NCBI RefSeq assembly: GCF_014697355.1
Contig: NZ_JACJRQ010000029.1
Coordinates: 40,035 to 104,034 of the forward strand
Source of the DNA: Nostoc calcicola FACHB-3891
GTDB lineage: Bacteria; Cyanobacteriota; Cyanobacteriia; Cyanobacteriales; Nostocaceae
Direction: 5' to 3'
Length of the DNA stretch: 64,000 bases
Shown here one piece after another: positions 17,001 through 25,506 of this stretch (positions are counted from its first letter, which is position 1; each line of letters starts with the position of its first letter). Below the pieces are notes generated by a model, which searched no databases, was not told where the DNA came from, and saw only the letters and a list, made by a program, of their open reading frames with translations. A program made the translations under genes and the position numbers.

Positions 17001-19585
17001 TTGAGAGTAAGAGCTACTTGAGGATGGTCTGGTACTAATACTTTCTCATTTATTGCTAGAGCTTGTTGATAGTGTTTAATTGCATCTAAGTACCTTCCTT
17101 GTATTTGGTAAGCACGAGCCAAATTATTCAGGCCAAGAGCAACTTCCGGATGTTCAAAATCCAATGTCTTTTCTTTAATTTTTAACGCACGTTCATACAG
17201 AGATACTACCTCTGTATAATTACCTTGGTCTTGATATAAATTAGCCAAATTTCCCAGATAGGTAGCATACTCAGGATGCTCAGTACCAAAGGATTTTGCA
17301 AATATTTTCTCAGAACGTTGGTAAAGCTGTAGCGCTTCTTGATATTTTCCCTGCTTTTTATAAACCAAAGCTAAATTACTGATAATTGTAGCAACTTGAG
17401 GATGTTCGATTCCAAATTGATTTTCACTTATTGTTTGCGCTTTTTTGTATAATTGAATTGCTTCTTGATATTTTCCCAGGTTTTGATATAACCCAGCCAA
17501 TTTTTGGAGAGATGCTGCAAAATTTTCAGCGCTATAGCTGAGATATGCTGTATCCTCTAAAAGTTTTGCATTTGCTGCTTTTAGATATCGTTTCTCAGCT
17601 ATTGTCAAAGAACGCTTATATAGTTCTTCTGCTTTCTGATAATTTCCAAATTGTTCATAAGAGTTAGCAAGATTAATCAAATTTTTAACTACCTGCGAAC
17701 TTTCACTACCCCAAGTCTGTTCTGCTATTTTCAAGGCTTTTTCATAAAGAATAATTGCTTCCTTATCATTTCCTAAATAACTATAGACAAGAGCAATATT
17801 ATTCAGAACGCTAGAATATTTATCTGTCTGAGAATCAGGATTATTTTCATAAATTTTACGAGCGTGTTCATAATACTTTAAAGCTTCTTGGTATTTAGCT
17901 AAATCCGTATAAACATGACCAACAAAATTAAGGCTCATTACCACATCTGGATGTTCTGAACCAAGATTTTTTTCTCTAATTGCTAAAAGACGTTCATAAT
18001 AGGATAATGCTCGATCGTATTTACCTCTATCACGGTAGAAATTTGCTAAATTAAAGACATTATCTACAATTTTTATACTATCCTGACCATGTAACTCATA
18101 ATTTATTGTTAAAGCACGCTGAAAAAATGACTCAGCCTGAGCGTAGTTTTTTTGTAATTCATTTATTTGCCCAAGACTGCGAAGCATTGAAGCTTCGCGT
18201 TCTTTTTGATTGGGTATTTTTTCATAAATTGTTAAAGCTTCCTGACAACTATCTATTGCTTGTTTATGTTGTGTCATCAAGGAATAAGTATCGCAAAGAG
18301 CGCCAAGATTACCAGCTATATCTTTAGGTTCTTTTAATTGTCGAGCAATAGCTAAAGCTTGCTGATAATATTCTAATGCTTTGGGATAATCTTCTAATTG
18401 AGTTCTGTAAATACCTCCTATTAATGATAAAATTGTTTCTTGTGAAGCAGGTTTTTTAAGCTCTTGATAGATTACTAATGCTTTCTCAAAAAAGTCTAAA
18501 GCGAGTTTTGATTTTTGCTGTTCATAATAACTTAAACCAGTGACAACTAAAATTTCGACTTCAGCTTCGCGGTTTTTGAGTTTTTGATGAATGGGTAAAG
18601 CCTGCTGGAAATAATCTATTGCTTGGGAATATTGTTTTAATTTGTGGTGAGATAATCCCATTTGATTGAGTATGGAAGCTTCTTCAGAAAGATTTCCGCC
18701 TTTTTTGATGATTATTAATGCAGGTTGATAGAATTGAAGGGCTTTATCATCTTTATTCAAACCTTGATAAACTAGGCCGTTGAGGGTTAAAGCTATTGCT
18801 TCTGCACGAATATTTTTGACTTGGCGACTAAGTTGTAAGGCTTGATTGAGTAATTCTAAACTTGCTTCAGTTTTACCTAAAGCTCTATTTAATAAACCTA
18901 ATAAAGCAATAGTTTCAGGTTCATAAAAACTATCTTTAATCTGCTGTCGAATTTTTAAAGATTCTTGCAGTGGTTCTACTGACTCTTGGGCTTTACCCTG
19001 AGCAATATAAAGAACACCAATATTAGTTAGTGTTTCACCTTCCCCTTTCTTATCATTTGTTTCTCGACGTATACTCAAAGCTTTTTGAAAGGTTTCCAGT
19101 GCTTTTGAATATTCTTTTAATCCCTGATAAGTTTCACCCAGATTATCTAATACATTACCTTCACTTTGGCGATTACTCAGCTTTTGATAAATAGTTAAAG
19201 CTGGAGTTAATGCTTTCTGCGCTTCTGGATATTCGCCTAATGAGTTATAAACTTCGCCCAAATAATTTAATGCTTCTGCTTCACCTAAAGAATCTTGTTG
19301 TTTTTGTCGCAGTGCTAAAACTTGTTGAAAAGTTTTCTCTGCATCTCTAAGTTGATATTCGCGTAGCTGGGAGATTCCTGCTCGCAATAATTTATCTGTA
19401 GATGTTGCTTGAAGAGTAGAGGGAATTGAGTTTTGAGTAATAATTTCTTGTTTTGAGGAAAAAGCTGCTTTGGTTATTCCACTGAATAAAACTGTCAGAA
19501 TAATATATGTTCCTAACCGTAGAATTAACAAGTTAAATTTAGCGTTCCTTTTCACTGATTTTTTAAGAGATGATATAGTTTGCAT
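14045..19585 (-). CDS. exported giant TPR-CHAT protein, C-terminally truncated by a nonsense codon
   Basis: 1846 residues: a signal or anchor helix at ~19-42, about thirty kinesin-light-chain-type TPRs of 40-42 residues (LNNLATLYQEQGNYSEALKN pattern), and a CHAT peptidase domain from ~1490. The catalytic residues are present, His1700 (HIATHGFF) and Cys1785 (LSACKTG). It ends at ...NEGRSEAL where the paralogue at 19660 continues with RQTQLEML. The CGA arginine codon there is TGA here, so the last 33 residues of the CHAT fold are missing and the enzyme may be inactive or unstable. The next 100 bases are otherwise intact, so the change is recent. The shared regulatory element lies ~35 bp before the start. 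Confidence 0.88.
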   Translation of the reverse strand: MQTISSLKKSVKRNAKFNLLILRLGTYIILTVLFSGITKAAFSSKQEIITQNSIPSTLQATSTDKLLRAGISQLREYQLRDAEKTFQQVLALRQKQQDSLGEAEALNYLGEVYNSLGEYPEAQKALTPALTIYQKLSNRQSEGNVLDNLGETYQGLKEYSKALETFQKALSIRRETNDKKGEGETLTNIGVLYIAQGKAQESVEPLQESLKIRQQIKDSFYEPETIALLGLLNRALGKTEASLELLNQALQLSRQVKNIRAEAIALTLNGLVYQGLNKDDKALQFYQPALIIIKKGGNLSEEASILNQMGLSHHKLKQYSQAIDYFQQALPIHQKLKNREAEVEILVVTGLSYYEQQKSKLALDFFEKALVIYQELKKPASQETILSLIGGIYRTQLEDYPKALEYYQQALAIARQLKEPKDIAGNLGALCDTYSLMTQHKQAIDSCQEALTIYEKIPNQKEREASMLRSLGQINELQKNYAQAESFFQRALTINYELHGQDSIKIVDNVFNLANFYRDRGKYDRALSYYERLLAIREKNLGSEHPDVVMSLNFVGHVYTDLAKYQEALKYYEHARKIYENNPDSQTDKYSSVLNNIALVYSYLGNDKEAIILYEKALKIAEQTWGSESSQVVKNLINLANSYEQFGNYQKAEELYKRSLTIAEKRYLKAANAKLLEDTAYLSYSAENFAASLQKLAGLYQNLGKYQEAIQLYKKAQTISENQFGIEHPQVATIISNLALVYKKQGKYQEALQLYQRSEKIFAKSFGTEHPEYATYLGNLANLYQDQGNYTEVVSLYERALKIKEKTLDFEHPEVALGLNNLARAYQIQGRYLDAIKHYQQALAINEKVLVPDHPQVALTLNNLATLYQEQGNYSEALKNYQRAFAIRQKIFCSEHPDFAQSLNNLATIYKELAKYQESIDYYKLAKKITEKAFGSQQHPEVARILNNLASVYQEQGNYPEALKLFQDALEIRRKAFGSEHPDVAGSLNNIATLYKEQGNYAEALKLFQSALKIYDKKFGSQHYFIAQSLNNIASVYDDLENFPEAVAKYKRALEIRNQVFDSEHYLVAQSCNNLAGSYQLQGKYTEAIDLYQKSLKINQKVFGDEHPVVAQSFSNIAVVYDDLGNYREAENLYKRALAINEKLFGKVHPKVAINLNNLAVLYYIQEKYGESTENIQIEPLMKRALDIQEKIFGSNHPDVALSLNNLSSLYNVQGKSQESLKLLQRSLAIYEKAYGTKHTLVAINLSNQAWTYFLLGNTQKAIELTQKSLDITESIVGSQHPYFANNLGMQALYYNAQGDTSRAIELRKRGLEIGDRNLNIILGIGSERQKQNYMALLVESGDTAISSHLQSAPNNPQAANLALTTILRRKGRILDVLSDSRNWLRQNLTPENQKLFDELSSTNSLLAKLLYDKPSNFTNAQYRQEVAQIKAKAEILEAELSKRSAEFRIATQPVTIEAVQKLIPADTALVEFVQYKPLTNLKGVKRSDRYGKPRYAAYILTSQGSTQWVDLGEAEAIDQEIAEFGTVLQSKSRDVKPVARRLDTQLMQPIRKLLGDKLKLLLSPDSQLNLIPFATLVDENNQYLVENYTINYLTTGRDLLRLSNQPSSVQPPVMMANIDFNNAANNAPIPSGNREELKRSSEINRLTFSPLQGTKQEADAILPLLKEKSINVNLLTGSQATENALKQVRSPSILHIATHGFFLTDEKIEIPDTLDLAVENRGIIVKPGSSHRVSKNLENPLLRSGIALAGANQLRSGSENGVLTALEASSLNLSGTKLVVLSACKTGVGSTTNGEGVYGLRRAIVMAGAQSQLISLWDVNDSGTKELMVKYYGRLIKNEGRSEAL

Positions 19586-19618
19586 TAATTTGTTTGTCTC
19601 TTTTATGCGGGTTGGTGA

Positions 19619-19653
19619 TATGTATTTCTAGCTTTTGGGAGGATATGCCAAAA
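19619..19653 (-). promoter_or_regulatory. shared 35-bp element between two TPR-CHAT genes
   Basis: Gene-sense TTTTGGCATATCCTC, 9 bases, AGAAATACATA. It fills about half of the 74-bp gap between the two large paralogues and ends ~34 bp before the start codon at 19585. Confidence 0.8.
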
Positions 19654-19659
19654 ATGAGG

Positions 19660-22600
19660 CTAAAATTTAGCAGGAGTCCAATCACCAGAAGGGATGAATG
19701 CGGCCCAGTAAAATGGATGTTGGTATTTTTCGGAATTCAACATTTCTAATTGTGTCTGTCGCAAAGCTTCGGAACGTCCCTCATTTTTGATTAATCGTCC
19801 GTAATATTTCACCATCAGTTCTTTAGTTCCCAAATCATCAACATTCCAGAGACTAATTAACTGACTTTGAGTACCAGCCATCACAAAAGCACGACGCAAA
19901 CCATATACCCCTTCGCCGTTGGTTGCTTTACCCACACCAGTCTGACAGGCGGAAAGTACGACTAATTTAGTACCCGATAAATTTAAGGAAGATGCTTCTA
20001 AGGCTGTCAGTACACCATCTTCATCACCACTGTGACGGTTGTTAAATCCAGCTAACGCAATACCGGAACGCAATAGGGGATTTTCAATGTTCTTACTCAC
20101 CTGACGACTGGAACCAGGTTTGACGATGATTCCACGATTTCCCACAGCTAAATCTTGAATATCTGGAAAGTCTATTTTTTTATCGGTGAGAAAGAAACCG
20201 TGACTAGCGATATGTAAAATACTGGGTGACTGTAATTGTTTGAGAGTATTTTCTGTGGCTTGGTTGCCTGTTAGGAGTTTTACATCTTTTAATAAGGGGG
20301 TAATGGCTTCGGCTTCTTCCTTTGTTCCTGGTAAGGATGAAAATTTTAGTCTGTCAAATTCCGAGGAACGTTTTGCTTGGCGATCGCCTTTTTCTGACAC
20401 AGATAAATTACTTGCAGCATTACCAAAATCAATATTTGCCATTACCACAGGTGTCTGACGGCTGGGTGCTTGATTTGATAAGCGCAGTAAGTCACGCCCT
20501 GTTGTTAAATAATTAATGGTGTAATTTTCTACAAGATAGCGGTTATTTTCATCTACCAGCGCAGCGAAGGGAATTAGATTCAGCTGGCTGTCGGGAGAAA
20601 GTAGCAGTTTTCGCTTATCACCCAATAGTTTGCGGATGGGTTGCATGAGTTTGGTATCCAGACGACGCGCAACTGGTTTCACATCGCGGGATTTACTTTG
20701 CAGGATGTCACCAAATTCACTAATTTCTCGATCAATAGCTTCCGCTTCTCCTAAATCTACCCATTGTGGTGCGCCTTGGGATGTCAGGATATATGCTGCA
20801 TAATGGGGTTTACCATAGCGATCGCTCTTTTTTCCAGCTTTGGGATTGATTAAAGGTTGATACAGCGTAAATTCTACTAAAGCTGCATCGGTAGGTATTA
20901 ATTTTTGCACTGATTCAATTGTGGTGATTTGAGTGACAGTGCGAAATTCGCTGCTACGTTTAGAGAGTTCTGCTTCTAATTTGTCGTACTCAGCTTGGAG
21001 TTTTGCAAATTCTTGACCAAAGTTACTAGATTCAGTGTACGTGAGTCTTGCCAGTTGGGAACTAATGGTTGTGAGTTCGTCAAATAATTTTTGGTTTTCT
21101 GGGGTAAGGTTTTGTCGTAACCAGCTACGATTATCGCTGAGAACATCAAGTATGCGTCCTTTCCGGCGAAGAATTGCGGTGAGAGCGAGTTTTGCAGCTT
21201 CGGGATTATTAGGTGCTGACTGGAGGTGTAAGGAAACTGTGATGTCGGTTGACTCATTGACTAACGCCATCATATAGTTTTGTTTTTGGCGTTCTGAACC
21301 AATACCAAGGATAATATTGAGATTGCGATCGCTAATATCTAAACTGCGATTTCTCACTTCAATGGCACGGTTTATATCGCCTTGAGCATGGTATGCATAA
21401 CTTTGTAATTTTAAATCATTAGCAACATCTGGATGTTGGGAGCCAAAAAAGCTTTCTCTCATCAAGAGCGATTTTTGTAATAGTTCCAGTGCTTTTTGAT
21501 TATTTCCTAAAAGATAATAAGCCCAACCTTGGTTACTTAAATTGAGTGCTACTTGGGGATGATTAGTGCCATATACTTTTTCCCAAATAGCTAAAGAACG
21601 TTGTAAAAGTTGAAGAGATTCTTTATATTTGCCTTGGTTATTATACAAATTAGCTAAATTATTGAGACTAAGAGCCACATCAGGATGATTTGCTCCAAAT
21701 ACCTGTTCTCGGATTTTTAAAGCACGTTTCGTTTCTGTTTCTGCCTCAGTAGTCTTTTCCAGGTGATAATAGGTATTTGCAAGATTGCTAGCGATTGTCG
21801 CAACCATCGGATGATTACTACCAAACACCTTTTCGCTGACAATTAAAGCTTTTTCGTATAAAGCTTCGGCCTCTTTATCATTCCCCAAGTCACTATATAG
21901 ATTAGCCAAGTTTTGCAGTGATTGAGCTACTAAGGGATGCTCATCATTAAATGCTTTTTTGTTAATTTTCAAAGCTTCTTGATATAACTTTAGTGCTTCT
22001 GGATAATTCCCTTGGACTAAGTACGTACCAGCTAAATTATTAAGGCTATATGCTATCTGAGGATGTTCTGTACCAAATACTTTTTCGTTAATTGCTTTAG
22101 CGCGTTGATGTAATTCCAGAGTTTGCTTATAATCAGCTAAGTTTTTGTATATTTCAGCTAGATTATTGAGGCTGTTTGCAACATCAGGATGTTCTTTACC
22201 AAATGCTTTTTCTCGAATAGATAGCGCACGTTGGCTAATTTTTAGTGCTTCTGAGTAATTACCTTGCTCTGCGTAGAATAAACTTAAGCTGTTCAGAGTT
22301 CTAGCAACATCGGGATGTTCAAAACCTAATATTTTTTCTCGTATAGCTAAAGCACTTTGAAACAAAAGAAGGGCTTCTTTATAGTTGCCGATGTCAGTGT
22401 AAATACTAGCCAAATTACTGAGGCTTCTGGCACTGTTAATATTCTCTATACCAAACACTTTATTGTTAATAGCGAGAGCGCGTTGATGTAACTTTATTGC
22501 TTGTTGATATTTTGCTTGTATACCGTATAACTCTGCTAAATTATTCAGACTACTAGCAATATCTGGATGTTCGGAACCTAATAGCTTTTCTCTAATTGCT

Positions 22601-25404
22601 AAAGCGCGTTCAGATAAAGAAAGGGCTTCTTGATATTGACCCCGTTCTACATATACGCTTGCCAGATTATTCAAGCTACTAGCAATATCTGGATGTTCCT
22701 CACCAAATATTTTCTGACGGATTTCCAAAGCACGCTTATATAGATCCATCGCTTGTTGATAATTACCTTGTTCGCTATAGAAACCACCAAGATTATTCAG
22801 GCTAATAGCAACTAATGGATGCTCGTTACCAAATACTTTTTCACGAATAGTCAAAGCACGTTGAAATAAACCTTGCGCTTCTGTATATTTTCCCTGTGCT
22901 AGATAGATACTGGCTAAATTGTTGAGGTTAGAAGCAACTTGAGGATGTTCTGCACCCAGAATTTTTTCATTAATAGCCAAAGCAGTTTTTGCTAGGGATA
23001 GCGCTTCTTGATATCTTCCTAAATCTTTATAGATATAAGCCAGATTTATCTGACTCAAAGCAACATCAGGATGTTCTTTACCAAATGCTTTTTCATCAAG
23101 AGATAAACCTCGTTGTTGAAGCTTTACTGCTTCAGTATAATTTCCTTTATCTTTATACAAATTCGCTAAATTGTTTAGGCTACTAGCAACTTGCCCAGCT
23201 AGAGAATTTATTTTATAATCCTGTTCAGGAGGTTTGGCTGTCAACGCATTCTGATATAACTTTTCACGAATGTTTAAACTACGTTGAAATAAATTTTCTG
23301 CTTCTTGATAATTACCCAATTCTTGATAAACTGTTGCTAGATTATTAAGCTGATTTGCTAACTTATAATCACTCCAAAAATCACCATTTTTAGAAATAAT
23401 TTCTAAAATAGATAAGGCTTGTTTATGATTTAGTAATGCTTCTTTATATTTTCCTATATTGCTATATATATTGCCTAAATTATTAAGACTAGTAGCAACT
23501 TCATCATGTTTAAGCCCATGAACATTTTTATTGATTTCTAAAGCACGTTGAGCGAATTTTAATGCTTCTTGGTAATTTGCTAACTTGATGTAAATATTAG
23601 TCAAAATAGGAAGTCGCTCGGCAACTTTTGGATGTTCTAAACCATAAGATTTTTCTGTAATAGTCAGAGCGCGTTGAAAATATGGTAACGCTTCCCGATA
23701 TTTCCCTTGATTGTTGTGTAGATAACCTAACTTGAGGATATTATTTACTATTTCAATACTCTCTGAACCATATAAAACCTGCTGACGTTTGAGTACTTGT
23801 TGATAATATGATTCTGCTTGAGAATAATTTTGTTGACTTTCATATAATAATCCTATGTAGCCGATAAGATTAATCAATTCTTCCTCTGGTCTTTTGATTT
23901 TCTCCAAAATAGCTAAAGCTTGCTCACAACTATCACTTGCTTCCTTATATTTTTTCCAGTCATAGTAAAGATTACACATTCCATAAAGAATAATACCTTT
24001 ATATAAAGGTAATTTATTTACTTGAGCAATTGATAAACCTTGCTGATAGTAATCAATAGCTTTTGGATATTGCTGTAGATTGTCGTAAGCCAGTGCTACT
24101 GACGCAAGCAAACCTAATTGTGCTGGTGGATTATTGAGTTCTTTAAAAATTATCAGTGCTTGCTGGTGGAAATCTACAGCTTGAGCAAATTTTTGTTGCT
24201 GGTTATAAATATCAGCTATCTGACTGATAGTTTCTAATTCTAATTCTCGCTGTTTGAGTTCTCGGAAAATTTTTAAAGCTTGCTGATATGATGCTAAGGC
24301 TTTATCATACTGTTGCTGCTTACTGTAAATTGATGCAATATTAAGAAATATTTGAGCTTCTTCAGCAGGATTTTTTTGTTTTTGATAAATAGCTAATCCT
24401 TTCTGAGCTATTTCTAAAGATTGCTGACTGTATTCAACTGCTTTTTTAGGATTTTTTAACTGATTAGAAGCATCTGCAATATAAGCAAGAAGTTTCATTT
24501 CTTCCAATACATTACCGCTTTGTCTAACGAGTACAAGTGCTGGTTGCATATACTCTATTTGTTTGTCAATTTGTCTTGAAAAAATATGAACAGTTCCTGC
24601 TGACATTAGTACAATACTTTCAGTTTTAGGATTTTTTACCTGACGACTAAGCTTTAAAGCCTGATTTAGCATTTCAAAACTTTGATCAATGTTACCTAAT
24701 GCATAATGGCTTAAACCCAATAAAGCAATTATTTCTGGTTCATTAAAACTATCTTTTACTTGTTGTCGAATAGATAGCGATTGTTGTAAAACTTCTACTG
24801 CTTGAGAAAAATAACCTTGATTGATATAAACTGTACCAATATTACTTAAACTATCTGCCTCACCTTTTACATCTTTAATTTCTCGGCAAAAAATCAAAGC
24901 TTTTTGAAAATTATCCAACGCTTTTGAATATTGTTTAAATCCACTGTAGGCATTGCCAATATTATTTAGAGCTTCTGCTTCTTGTGAACGATTATTTAAT
25001 TTTTGAGCAATAGCCAATGCTTCCTGAGAAAACTTTAAAGCCTGTGTTGGCTCACTCAATAAATTATAAATTTCACCCAGATAGTTTAGAACGACAGCAT
25101 CTCCGGCAGTATCATTTTGTTGTTGTCTTTGTAGTAAAACTTTTTGAAAAATTTTTTCAGCATCTCTGAGTTTATATTCGCGTAGCTGCGTGATTCCTTC
25201 TTGTAATAATTTATCTGTAGATGTTACTTGAGAAGTTGGAGAAGGTGAGTTCTGAGCAAGAATTTCTTGCTGTGAATTAAGTGCCGTAGCTGCTGGTATA
25301 GCACTTAATAATCCGGCAATAGTAATGATTGCTCCAACCCTCAATATTGTTAGATTAAATTGATTACTTGTTGAGATTAATTTTGGTGTAATATCTGTTT
25401 TCAT
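19660..25404 (-). CDS. exported giant TPR-CHAT protein (intact paralogue)
   Basis: 1914 residues: an N-terminal hydrophobic segment (AIITIAGLLSAIPAATAL) ending in a cleavable-looking site, then more than thirty TPRs of the 42-residue type with the HPDVALSLNNLA core, then a pre-CHAT helical region (GSERQKQNYMMAL, RRKGRILDVLSD) and a CHAT domain with His1735 (HIASHGFF) and Cys1820 (LSACQTG). The full C-terminus, YWAAFIPSGDW, is present. CHAT domains are caspase-related cysteine peptidases, and TPR arrays usually supply partner sensing (as in Csx29 of type III-E CRISPR). It is strongly similar to the gene at 14045, most of all in the last 1.5 kb, so the two are a tandem duplication. No copy of the shared element was found before it. 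Confidence 0.9.
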   Translation of the reverse strand: MKTDITPKLISTSNQFNLTILRVGAIITIAGLLSAIPAATALNSQQEILAQNSPSPTSQVTSTDKLLQEGITQLREYKLRDAEKIFQKVLLQRQQQNDTAGDAVVLNYLGEIYNLLSEPTQALKFSQEALAIAQKLNNRSQEAEALNNIGNAYSGFKQYSKALDNFQKALIFCREIKDVKGEADSLSNIGTVYINQGYFSQAVEVLQQSLSIRQQVKDSFNEPEIIALLGLSHYALGNIDQSFEMLNQALKLSRQVKNPKTESIVLMSAGTVHIFSRQIDKQIEYMQPALVLVRQSGNVLEEMKLLAYIADASNQLKNPKKAVEYSQQSLEIAQKGLAIYQKQKNPAEEAQIFLNIASIYSKQQQYDKALASYQQALKIFRELKQRELELETISQIADIYNQQQKFAQAVDFHQQALIIFKELNNPPAQLGLLASVALAYDNLQQYPKAIDYYQQGLSIAQVNKLPLYKGIILYGMCNLYYDWKKYKEASDSCEQALAILEKIKRPEEELINLIGYIGLLYESQQNYSQAESYYQQVLKRQQVLYGSESIEIVNNILKLGYLHNNQGKYREALPYFQRALTITEKSYGLEHPKVAERLPILTNIYIKLANYQEALKFAQRALEINKNVHGLKHDEVATSLNNLGNIYSNIGKYKEALLNHKQALSILEIISKNGDFWSDYKLANQLNNLATVYQELGNYQEAENLFQRSLNIREKLYQNALTAKPPEQDYKINSLAGQVASSLNNLANLYKDKGNYTEAVKLQQRGLSLDEKAFGKEHPDVALSQINLAYIYKDLGRYQEALSLAKTALAINEKILGAEHPQVASNLNNLASIYLAQGKYTEAQGLFQRALTIREKVFGNEHPLVAISLNNLGGFYSEQGNYQQAMDLYKRALEIRQKIFGEEHPDIASSLNNLASVYVERGQYQEALSLSERALAIREKLLGSEHPDIASSLNNLAELYGIQAKYQQAIKLHQRALAINNKVFGIENINSARSLSNLASIYTDIGNYKEALLLFQSALAIREKILGFEHPDVARTLNSLSLFYAEQGNYSEALKISQRALSIREKAFGKEHPDVANSLNNLAEIYKNLADYKQTLELHQRAKAINEKVFGTEHPQIAYSLNNLAGTYLVQGNYPEALKLYQEALKINKKAFNDEHPLVAQSLQNLANLYSDLGNDKEAEALYEKALIVSEKVFGSNHPMVATIASNLANTYYHLEKTTEAETETKRALKIREQVFGANHPDVALSLNNLANLYNNQGKYKESLQLLQRSLAIWEKVYGTNHPQVALNLSNQGWAYYLLGNNQKALELLQKSLLMRESFFGSQHPDVANDLKLQSYAYHAQGDINRAIEVRNRSLDISDRNLNIILGIGSERQKQNYMMALVNESTDITVSLHLQSAPNNPEAAKLALTAILRRKGRILDVLSDNRSWLRQNLTPENQKLFDELTTISSQLARLTYTESSNFGQEFAKLQAEYDKLEAELSKRSSEFRTVTQITTIESVQKLIPTDAALVEFTLYQPLINPKAGKKSDRYGKPHYAAYILTSQGAPQWVDLGEAEAIDREISEFGDILQSKSRDVKPVARRLDTKLMQPIRKLLGDKRKLLLSPDSQLNLIPFAALVDENNRYLVENYTINYLTTGRDLLRLSNQAPSRQTPVVMANIDFGNAASNLSVSEKGDRQAKRSSEFDRLKFSSLPGTKEEAEAITPLLKDVKLLTGNQATENTLKQLQSPSILHIASHGFFLTDKKIDFPDIQDLAVGNRGIIVKPGSSRQVSKNIENPLLRSGIALAGFNNRHSGDEDGVLTALEASSLNLSGTKLVVLSACQTGVGKATNGEGVYGLRRAFVMAGTQSQLISLWNVDDLGTKELMVKYYGRLIKNEGRSEALRQTQLEMLNSEKYQHPFYWAAFIPSGDWTPAKF

Positions 25405-25506
25405 TTTTACCTTTCCTTAGTTTAAATAAATTTCACTGGCAAAAGACAAGCATTTATCGCTCTATCTTGTGAGCATTAATCATAGCCAAGACAATTATGA
25501 TGAGAT